Below are positions 1 through 5,613 of a stretch of 12,129 bases of DNA, piece by piece (positions within the stretch are counted from its first letter, which is position 1; every line of letters begins with the position of its first letter). Below the pieces are notes generated by a model that worked only from the letters and a program-made list of their open reading frames with translations, ran no database searches and was not told the origin of the DNA. Origin of the DNA: Bacteroidales bacterium (GTDB lineage: Bacteria; Bacteroidota; Bacteroidia; Bacteroidales; UBA10428); contig JAFGVG010000332.1 in NCBI GenBank assembly GCA_016938095.1, positions 1-12,129 of the forward strand. The letters are read 5' to 3'. A program made the translations under genes and the position numbers.

Positions 1-1
1 C

Positions 2-1018
2 AAACAAACGCTGGCGGAATATTTTGGCTCAACGCTGATAGCAGTGCCAGCCGTGCTTGAGCAAATCAAGGCATTACTGGCATCACGCGGGGTAACCCTT
101 AACGAGCGAAATATCCGGCAGGCCGAATTACCCAATAATTGCGAAATACTGCATAACAGTGCAGGCACAGCGCAAGGCATGTGGTTTGTAAAAGAAAGCA
201 AGGACTATATTGCTTTGCCAGGTGTCCCCTTTGAAATGAAAGCGATATACAATGAGGAGATGGAAAGCAGGCTGAAAAAACGGTATACATTACCGGCCAT
301 TCAGCATGTGACAGCGCTCACCCATGGTATAGCGGAATCGGTTATGGCTGATCTCATAAAAGAATGGGAATTAAATCTGCCCGAAAATATTAAACTGGCC
401 TACCTTCCTTCTCCCGGAATCCTCAGACTCAGGTTAACGGGCAGGGTTGTGGTTGATTCAGCAACGCTGCAAACGCAACTGGAAGTGCAAATGGCCAAAC
501 TCAAAGACATAATTGGTCATACTCTTTTTGGATTTAATGACGAAAAGCTCGAAGTAATCATAGGTAACTTATTAAAGGAAAATAAATTAACGGTTTGTGT
601 GGCTGAGAGTTGCACAGGTGGTAGCCTGGGTTCACTCATTACTTCGGTACCGGGATCTTCTACTTATTTTCAGGGTGGAATAATCGCCTATTCCAATGAA
701 GTAAAAACCCGGGAGTTGAATGTGAGTCCCTATACCCTTATCATGAACGGGGCTGTAAGTCAGCCTGTAGTTGAGCAAATGGCCGATGGGGTAAGAACCC
801 GGTTTAAAACTGATTTTGCCATTGCCGTAAGCGGCATAGCAGGTCCCGATGGCGGATCTGAAGAGAAACCGGTTGGTACCACCTGGATTGCCATAGCTTC
901 GAAAAAAAGAATTGTATCGCATATGCATAACTTTGGTGAAAATCGTGCCCGGAATATCCAAAAGGCAGTAATTGCAGCCCTTTTCATGCTAAGGGAAGAG
1001 ATAATGAATTGTTTATAA
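2..1018 (+). CDS. cinA: CinA family protein (NMN deamidase / competence-damage inducible), 5' end cut by window
   Basis: The frame is open from the left edge; the first GTG (44) is an internal valine, since the 14 residues before it (KQTLAEYFGSTLIA) continue the family alignment. 338 residues are visible, so roughly the first 75-80 of a usual ~415 are missing. The remaining part of the N-terminal MoaB/MogA-like (MoCF) domain carries GTAQGMW (visible residues 55-61) and LPGVPFEM (72-79). The C-terminal CinA/PncC domain carries AESCTGG (201-207) and SGIAGPDGG (277-285) followed by KPVGTTWIA, the family signature. Known role of the family: the C-terminal domain deamidates nicotinamide mononucleotide to nicotinate mononucleotide in pyridine nucleotide salvage; the N-terminal domain has been linked to ADP-ribose hydrolysis. 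Cytoplasmic. It lies 86 bp upstream of rpmB on the same strand, and I see no convincing terminator between them. Both domains look intact where visible. Confidence 0.95.
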   Translation, partial: KQTLAEYFGSTLIAVPAVLEQIKALLASRGVTLNERNIRQAELPNNCEILHNSAGTAQGMWFVKESKDYIALPGVPFEMKAIYNEEMESRLKKRYTLPAIQHVTALTHGIAESVMADLIKEWELNLPENIKLAYLPSPGILRLRLTGRVVVDSATLQTQLEVQMAKLKDIIGHTLFGFNDEKLEVIIGNLLKENKLTVCVAESCTGGSLGSLITSVPGSSTYFQGGIIAYSNEVKTRELNVSPYTLIMNGAVSQPVVEQMADGVRTRFKTDFAIAVSGIAGPDGGSEEKPVGTTWIAIASKKRIVSHMHNFGENRARNIQKAVIAALFMLREEIMNCL

Positions 1019-1036
1019 ATATTTTTACCAGGTTTC

Positions 1037-1067
1037 TTGAAATTTAAAAAAAAAATAACGTTCTTTG
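1037..1067 (+). promoter_or_regulatory. Candidate Bacteroidota-type promoter of rpmB operon
   Basis: TTG at 1037-1039 is followed by a 20-nt spacer and GTTCTTTG at 1060-1067, an imperfect match to the Bacteroidota -33 TTTG / -7 TAnnTTTG pattern (TTTG kept, TA replaced by GT). An A-run at about 1046-1055 fills the spacer. A start near 1071 would give a leader of about 34 nt before the rpmB ATG at 1105. The spacing and position fit; the -7 match is incomplete, so this is an inference. Confidence 0.4.
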
Positions 1068-1104
1068 CAACCTGTTTTTAGAAAGCGAATAAACTGATTT
1101 AGCA

Positions 1105-1347
1105 ATGTCAAGAATTTGTCAGATTACAGGAAAAACTGCGATGATAGGGAACAATGTTTCACATTCCAAACGCAGAACAAAAAGGACCTTCGACGTAAAC
1201 CTGTTCGATAAGAAAATATTTTTCCAGGAAGAAAACCGCTGGGTAAGCCTGCGTGTATCAGCTGCCGGGATTAGACTTATCAACAAAATTGGTTTGAAAA
1301 AAGCGCTCGAGGAAGCCAAAACCAAAGGTTACATTAGTAGTTTTTAA
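1105..1347 (+). CDS. rpmB: 50S ribosomal protein L28 (bL28)
   Basis: 80 residues, the usual length. The N-terminus MSRICQITGKTAMIGNNVSH followed by SKRRTKRTFDVNLF is the classic bL28 signature (CxxTGK, then GNNVSHSxxxTKR). Structural protein of the large ribosomal subunit. Only one cysteine (residue 5) is present, so this is the zinc-free (C-minus) form with no CxxC pairs. There is no Shine-Dalgarno before the ATG (the leader ends GATTTAGCA), which is normal for Bacteroidota. It is the first gene of a tight cluster with rpmG 19 bp downstream and a DUF4295 gene after that, a typical Bacteroidota arrangement. Confidence 0.97.
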   Translation: MSRICQITGKTAMIGNNVSHSKRRTKRTFDVNLFDKKIFFQEENRWVSLRVSAAGIRLINKIGLKKALEEAKTKGYISSF

Positions 1348-1366
1348 CTCAAAGCGCATTTAGGAT

Positions 1367-1549
1367 ATGGCAAAGAAAGGAAACAGAATACAGGTAATTC
1401 TCGAGTGCACTGAACACAAGACAAGTGGCGTACCTGGCATGTCGCGTTACATTACCACCAAAAACAGGAAGAACACGCCTGAAAGGCTGGAACTTAAAAA
1501 GTTCAACCCTGTTCTTAAAAAAGTAACCATTCATCGTGAAATAAAATAA
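1367..1549 (+). CDS. rpmG: 50S ribosomal protein L33 (bL33)
   Basis: 60 residues. MAKKGNRIQVILECTEHKTS at the start and the ending FNPVLKKVTIHREIK are characteristic of bL33; the middle (SRYITTKNRKNTPERLELKK) is also typical. Large-subunit structural protein. It has a single cysteine (residue 14) and no CxxC pairs, so it is the zinc-independent C-minus type, like the bL28 upstream. A short AGGA-like sequence (TAGGAT, 1361-1366) directly precedes the ATG. It sits 19 bp after rpmB and 6 bp before the DUF4295 gene, so the three are almost surely one transcript. Confidence 0.97.
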   Translation: MAKKGNRIQVILECTEHKTSGVPGMSRYITTKNRKNTPERLELKKFNPVLKKVTIHREIK

Positions 1550-1555
1550 GAAGTC

Positions 1556-1711
1556 ATGGCAAAGAAAGTAATTGCAACACTTAAGACCGGCCAGGGCAAA
1601 ACCTTTGCCAAATGTATAAAAATGGTAAAGTCGCCCAAGACCGACGCTTACATGTTTAAAGAAGAGATGGTTCATGTAGACCATGTAAAAGACTTTTTCG
1701 CTGAGAAATAA
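1556..1711 (+). CDS. DUF4295 family protein, probable Bacteroidota-specific ribosomal protein
   Basis: A small gene of 51 residues starting MAKKVIATLKTGQGKTFAKC and ending VKDFFAEK, with KSPKTDAYMFKEEMV in the middle. This matches the DUF4295 family found next to rpmG in Bacteroidota. It is lysine-rich and very basic in its first half, as expected of an rRNA-binding protein. The ATG follows the rpmG stop by 6 bp, and the purine-rich AAGAAG there could serve as a weak ribosome binding site. I recall that a lineage-specific ribosomal protein, bL38, was described from a Flavobacterium ribosome structure; size, charge and context suggest this is the same family, but that link is from memory. The gene is short enough to be missed by length-filtered gene calling. 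It is the last gene before a strong terminator. Confidence 0.9.
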   Translation: MAKKVIATLKTGQGKTFAKCIKMVKSPKTDAYMFKEEMVHVDHVKDFFAEK

Positions 1712-1716
1712 TACCA

Positions 1717-1748
1717 TTTGATCAGCATAAAAATTATGGCTTTCTTTG
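1717..1748 (+). promoter_or_regulatory. Candidate ftsY promoter overlapping the terminator stem
   Basis: TTTG at 1717-1720, a 20-nt spacer, then TTTCTTTG at 1741-1748, which keeps five of the six fixed positions of TAnnTTTG. The layout is nearly the same as the candidate rpmB promoter (TTG, 20 nt, GTTCTTTG). The -7 element lies within the left arm and loop of the terminator, so the ftsY leader would begin in the hairpin. Other placements downstream are cramped because only 28 bp separate the T-run from the ATG. Inferred. Confidence 0.3.
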
Positions 1749-1770
1749 TATTAAGAAAGCCTTTTTTTTT
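1738..1770 (+). terminator. Rho-independent terminator of the rpmB-rpmG-DUF4295 operon
   Basis: A perfect 9-bp stem, GGCTTTCTT (1738-1746) with AAGAAAGCC (1753-1761), closes a 6-nt loop and is followed by nine T residues (1762-1770). It starts 27 bp after the DUF4295 stop. It should separate the ribosomal operon from ftsY, though ftsY starts only 28 bp after the T-run. Confidence 0.9.
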
Positions 1771-1798
1771 CATTACCCATTAAATACTAACCGTTGCC

Positions 1799-2749
1799 AT
1801 GGCAATTTTTGGCTTATTCAACAAACCAAGTAAGGAGGATCTCGACAAAGGCCTCGAAAAGACCAAGGAAAGCGTTGTCAAGCGGTTGTCAAGGGCCATT
1901 ATTGGAAAATCTGTTGTTGATGACGAAGTGCTTGACAATCTCGAGGAAGCCCTTATATCTTCGGATGTTGGCGTGAATACCACCTTACGTATAATTGAAC
2001 GGCTGCAAAACAGGGTGAATCGCGACAAATATATGAACACAGCTGAGCTTAACCGCATCCTCCGCGAAGAAATTGCCGCACTGCTCGAAGAAAACAACCT
2101 CAATCACCCGCGTGGGTTTGACGCCGAACTTCCGCATAAGCCATACGTGATTATGGTTGTCGGTGTGAACGGGGTGGGGAAAACCACCACCATTGGAAAG
2201 CTGGCCTGGCATTATAAAAAAGCCGGTAAAAAGGTGCTTTTGGGTGCAGCCGATACTTTCAGGGCTGCGGCAGTGGATCAGCTTACCATTTGGTCCGAAC
2301 GGGTTGGCATTCCCATTGTAAAGCAACAAATGGGCAGTGATCCCGCATCTGTAGCTTTTGACACGGTAACTTCTGCCAAATCGGGCCAAACCGATGTTGT
2401 AATCATTGATACAGCAGGGCGTTTGCATAACAAGGCAAACCTTATGGGAGAATTATCAAAAATCAAACGCGTTATTACAAAGGTAGTACCCGACGCACCG
2501 CACGAAGTATTGCTGGTACTTGACGGATCAACCGGTCAGAATGCTTTTGAACAGGCCCGCCAGTTTACAGAAGCTACCCAGGTAAATGCGCTGGCCATCA
2601 CCAAACTTGATGGAACCGCAAAGGGTGGTGTGGTTATTGGTATAAGTGACCAATTTAACATTCCGGTTCGCTATATAGGAATGGGCGAAAAACCCGAAGA
2701 TTTGCAGCTGTTTGATAAACAATCTTTTGTTGAAGCATTGTTTTCCTAA
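1799..2749 (+). CDS. ftsY: Signal recognition particle receptor FtsY
   Basis: 316 residues, the short FtsY form without the long acidic A domain of enterobacteria. The N-terminus MAIFGLFNKPSKEDLDKGLE is an amphipathic, probably membrane-binding helix leading into the four-helix N domain (about 15-100). The G domain holds G1 GVNGVGKTTT (122-131), DTFRAAA (152-158), DTAGR (204-208), TKLD (268-271), GTAKGG (272-277) and the C-terminal GMGEKPEDLQ (294-303). As known for the family, it docks the SRP Ffh-ribosome-nascent chain complex at the inner membrane, with reciprocal GTPase activation, and hands it to SecYEG. The start agrees with family N-termini; no Shine-Dalgarno precedes it. ftsY after rpmG/DUF4295 is the usual Bacteroidota order. 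All GTPase motifs are intact. Confidence 0.97.
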   Translation: MAIFGLFNKPSKEDLDKGLEKTKESVVKRLSRAIIGKSVVDDEVLDNLEEALISSDVGVNTTLRIIERLQNRVNRDKYMNTAELNRILREEIAALLEENNLNHPRGFDAELPHKPYVIMVVGVNGVGKTTTIGKLAWHYKKAGKKVLLGAADTFRAAAVDQLTIWSERVGIPIVKQQMGSDPASVAFDTVTSAKSGQTDVVIIDTAGRLHNKANLMGELSKIKRVITKVVPDAPHEVLLVLDGSTGQNAFEQARQFTEATQVNALAITKLDGTAKGGVVIGISDQFNIPVRYIGMGEKPEDLQLFDKQSFVEALFS

Positions 2750-2822
2750 CCTTGTAACTTGTTCTTTCCTGTGTTTTTGCCTGTTTTTTCTGGTCAGGTG
2801 AATTTTATATTGTCAGAAAGAA

Positions 2823-2830
2823 TATATTTG
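2823..2830 (+). promoter_or_regulatory. Candidate -7 box (TATATTTG) for the permease-rimO pair
   Basis: TATATTTG is an exact match to the Bacteroidota TAnnTTTG -7 element and sits 23 bp before the preferred permease ATG. No TTTG or TTG is present at the expected -33 distance (the sequence there is GTGAAT), so the promoter is only half supported. It lies in the 104-bp gap after ftsY, which has no recognisable terminator. Confidence 0.4.
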
Positions 2831-2843
2831 GGTTCACAAAACC

Positions 2844-2848
2844 AGGAA
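2844..2848 (+). promoter_or_regulatory. Ribosome binding site favouring permease start at 2854
   Basis: AGGAA (2844-2848) lies 5 nt before the ATG at 2854. It directly abuts and overlaps the other possible ATG at 2848, which is too close for it to serve. This supports the downstream start, and homologues that begin M-x-LFR-x-KP agree. Confidence 0.45.
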
Positions 2849-2853
2849 TGCCC

Positions 2854-4302
2854 ATGCAATTATTCAGGACAAAACCTATCGAACAGCTTCTTGCCGAAGC
2901 AAATGACAAGGAACATGGATTGAAAAAAGTGCTGAATGGAACAAGTCTCGTTCTTTTGGGCATAGGCGCTATCATCGGAACAGGGATTTTTGTGCTTACC
3001 GGCACCGTTGCTGCTAATTTTGCCGGACCTGCCCTGATCTTATCGTTTTTGATATCTGCCGTCGGCTGCGTTTTTGCCGGGTTGTGCTATGCCGAGTTTG
3101 CTTCAATGATACCCATTTCGGGAAGTGCTTACACCTATTCCTATGCCACGCTGGGTGAGTTCATCGCCTGGATCATTGGTTGGGACTTGATTTTAGAATA
3201 TCTTTTCGCATCATCCACCGTTGCTGTTGGCTGGTCTGGCTACGTTGTCAGTTTTCTGCACGATTACGGCATCAACATACCGGCTGCTCTCTGCAATGCT
3301 CCCATCGACCATATTAAGGGTGAAGGATGGATACTCACCGGCAGCATTATCAACTTTCCGGCCGTTTTCATCATTGCTTTGTTGTCGACATTACTAGTCA
3401 TCGGCATAAGGGAATCTGCAGGATTCAATAATATTATCGTAGTCATAAAGGTAATTGTCATCCTTTTATTCATAGGTTTTGGTCTTTCTTATGTTGATAC
3501 CTCAAACTGGAAACCTTTTGTTCCGCCAAATCCTACAGGTGAGTTCGGAAATTTCGGATTCAGCGGAGTACTTCGTGGTGCAGCGGTTATTTTTTTCGCC
3601 TATATCGGGTTCGATGCTGTATCAACTGCCGCGCAAGAGGCCAAAAATCCCCAACGCGACATGCCCATTGGCATTCTGGGTTCCCTGCTCATCTGTACCT
3701 TACTTTATGTGTTGGTATCGGCTGTTTTAACAGGCATCATGCATTACACAAAACTGAACGTACCTGCTCCCCTGGCACTAGCCATTGATCAAACCGGACT
3801 TAATTGGTTACGCCCCCTCATTAAAATAGGCGCTATTGCCGGTCTGAGTTCGGTAATACTGGTCATGCTACTCGGGCAGCCCCGCATATTTTTTACCATG
3901 GCCAATGACGGTTTGCTCCCAAAAAGTTTTTCAAAGGTTCATCCCCGGTTCAGAACACCCTATATAACAACCATCGTAACCGGTGTGGTGGCCTGTTTTA
4001 TTGCCGGTCTGCTTCCCATTCACATCCTGAGCGAACTGGTCTCCATTGGTACGCTGCTGGCATTTACCATTGTTAGTATCAGCATCATCATTCTGCGAAA
4101 AAATAAACCTGATATTCCCAGGCCCTTTAAAACACCCTGGGTGCCCTGGGTGCCGCTTGCCGGGGCAGCTGTTTGCCTGCTTCAGATGTTCAGCCTTCCA
4201 TGGGAAACATGGGAACGTTTACTGATATGGATGGCTTTGGGCTTGGTGATATACTTTTTCTACAGCCGTAAAAAAAGCCGGCTCTCCGACAACAATTCCT
4301 GA
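2854..4302 (+). CDS. APC superfamily amino acid permease (CAT/GkApcT-like)
   Basis: About 482 residues (484 if started at ATG 2848). Numbering from 2848, a cytoplasmic N-terminus with LFRTKPIEQLL leads into TM1 with GIGAIIGTGIFVLTG (38-52), the unwound substrate-binding segment of APC transporters. CYAEFASMIPISGSAYTYSY (80-99) marks TM3 and its loop. FFAYIGFDAVSTAAQEAKNP (249-268) followed by QRDMPIGI is the TM6 signature of the cationic amino acid transporter group, close to Geobacillus GkApcT/YfnA as I remember it. Twelve or more hydrophobic segments span the rest, ending in a basic cytoplasmic tail. It probably carries amino acids by proton symport at the inner membrane; the substrate cannot be told from sequence. 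It follows ftsY by about 100 bp, with its own -7-like box, and its TGA directly abuts the rimO ATG, so translation may be coupled. Confidence 0.92.
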   Translation: MQLFRTKPIEQLLAEANDKEHGLKKVLNGTSLVLLGIGAIIGTGIFVLTGTVAANFAGPALILSFLISAVGCVFAGLCYAEFASMIPISGSAYTYSYATLGEFIAWIIGWDLILEYLFASSTVAVGWSGYVVSFLHDYGINIPAALCNAPIDHIKGEGWILTGSIINFPAVFIIALLSTLLVIGIRESAGFNNIIVVIKVIVILLFIGFGLSYVDTSNWKPFVPPNPTGEFGNFGFSGVLRGAAVIFFAYIGFDAVSTAAQEAKNPQRDMPIGILGSLLICTLLYVLVSAVLTGIMHYTKLNVPAPLALAIDQTGLNWLRPLIKIGAIAGLSSVILVMLLGQPRIFFTMANDGLLPKSFSKVHPRFRTPYITTIVTGVVACFIAGLLPIHILSELVSIGTLLAFTIVSISIIILRKNKPDIPRPFKTPWVPWVPLAGAAVCLLQMFSLPWETWERLLIWMALGLVIYFFYSRKKSRLSDNNS

Positions 4303-5613
4303 ATGCAGCGAAAACTGAGTCATAAAAGCATTCATGTTGTCACCCTGGGGTGTTCCAAAAATCTGGTTGATTCTGAGGTTCTGCTCAGACAAATAGAGGC
4401 GAACGGCCTGACGGTATACCACAATGCCGATTCGTGCGATGCCCGCACGGTGATCATCAATACCTGCGGTTTTATACGCGATGCAAAACAGGAATCCATC
4501 GATACCATCCTCAGGTTTATCAGGGCCAGGGAAGAGGGACTGCTCGACCATGTTTTTGTGATGGGCTGTCTTTCGGAACGCTATAAAAAGGAGTTGGAAC
4601 ATGAAATTCCTGATGTAGATAAATATTTTGGAGTTAATGACTTAGGTGAGATCATCAAAACGCTTGGTTTAGATTTAAAACATGCTTTACTGGGCGAGCG
4701 TTACCTGACAACGCCTGCACACTATGCCTTTCTTAAAATTTCGGAGGGCTGCGACCGGAAGTGTGCTTTCTGCGCCATTCCGCTTATTCGTGGCAGGCAC
4801 CGGTCGGTTCCCCCCGAAATGCTTTTGCAGCAGGCCGGATACCTGGCCGGCAGGGGCGTCAAAGAGTTGATTTTAATAGCACAGGACCTTACCTGGTATG
4901 GTATTGACCTGAATAAAAGGCAAATGCTACCTGAACTACTCAGAGACTTATCGGAGGTGAAGGGAATCGAATGGATCAGACTGCATTATGCCTATCCGGC
5001 AAAGTTTCCACGCGAAGTCATTCAGGTAATGAAGGAAAGAGAAAACATATGCCGTTACCTGGATATTCCTTTCCAACACAATTACGATGCTGTGCTTCGG
5101 AAAATGAACCGTGGACATAACCAGCAGCAAAACCTTGAACTGATCGACTTCATTCGCAGGGAAATTCCCGATATCACCCTACGGACTACTTTGATCACCG
5201 GTTTTCCGGGTGAAACGGAAAAAGCTTATTCGGTGCTTCGCGAATTTGTGGAACAAGTACAGTTTGACCGACTGGGAGTTTTCACTTATTCCGAGGAGGA
5301 GAACACACCTGCCGCTCAAAAGTACAGCGACAGTATCCCGGAAAAGACCAAACATGAAAGGGCCGATGAATTAATGGATATTCAACAGGGAATATCTACA
5401 ATGTTGAATAACAGAAAAATAGGAAAATCATTTAAAGTACTGATTGATACAAAAGATAGTGAGTATTACCTCGGAAGAACCGAAGGTGATTCTCCTGAAA
5501 TTGACAATGAAGTGCTCTTGCCGTTAAATGCCAGGCCCCTTGCAGAAGGTCAGTTTTACACCGTAAAAATAACCGGGGCAGAGGCGTTTGACCTTATGGG
5601 AGAAGTTATTTAG
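4303..5613 (+). CDS. rimO: Ribosomal protein S12 methylthiotransferase RimO
   Basis: 436 residues, usual length. The N-terminal UPF0004 domain starts with HVVTLGCSKNLVDSE and has three auxiliary-cluster cysteines at 17, 55 and 89. The radical SAM domain has the CxxxCxxC motif (Cys150, Cys154, Cys157 in EGCDRKCAFCAIP). A TRAM domain fills about 372-436. The TLGCSKNLVDSE and GRHRS-type motifs point to RimO rather than the tRNA enzyme MiaB. Known reaction: SAM- and Fe-S-dependent methylthiolation of a conserved aspartate of ribosomal protein uS12. The ATG (4303) follows the permease TGA with no gap and no Shine-Dalgarno, which suggests translational coupling or reinitiation. The stop TAG overlaps the clpC stop on the other strand. 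All six cluster cysteines are present. Confidence 0.96.
   Translation: MQRKLSHKSIHVVTLGCSKNLVDSEVLLRQIEANGLTVYHNADSCDARTVIINTCGFIRDAKQESIDTILRFIRAREEGLLDHVFVMGCLSERYKKELEHEIPDVDKYFGVNDLGEIIKTLGLDLKHALLGERYLTTPAHYAFLKISEGCDRKCAFCAIPLIRGRHRSVPPEMLLQQAGYLAGRGVKELILIAQDLTWYGIDLNKRQMLPELLRDLSEVKGIEWIRLHYAYPAKFPREVIQVMKERENICRYLDIPFQHNYDAVLRKMNRGHNQQQNLELIDFIRREIPDITLRTTLITGFPGETEKAYSVLREFVEQVQFDRLGVFTYSEEENTPAAQKYSDSIPEKTKHERADELMDIQQGISTMLNNRKIGKSFKVLIDTKDSEYYLGRTEGDSPEIDNEVLLPLNARPLAEGQFYTVKITGAEAFDLMGEVI

Noticed and set aside
1029..1079. CAGGTT (1029-1034) and AACCTG (1069-1074) followed by TTTTT, a possible cinA terminator.
   Set aside because: The stem is only 6 bp with a 34-nt, very A/T-rich loop, and it overlaps the likely rpmB promoter. 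Too weak to call.
1349..1717. Minus-strand open frame of 122 codons opposite rpmG and the DUF4295 gene.
   Set aside because: Two recognisable plus-strand genes occupy the region; the antisense product is a shadow.
4135..4152. Two tandem copies of CCCTGGGTG in the permease gene.
   Set aside because: They encode PWVPWV in a loop where related permeases also have repeated V-P units; ordinary coding sequence.
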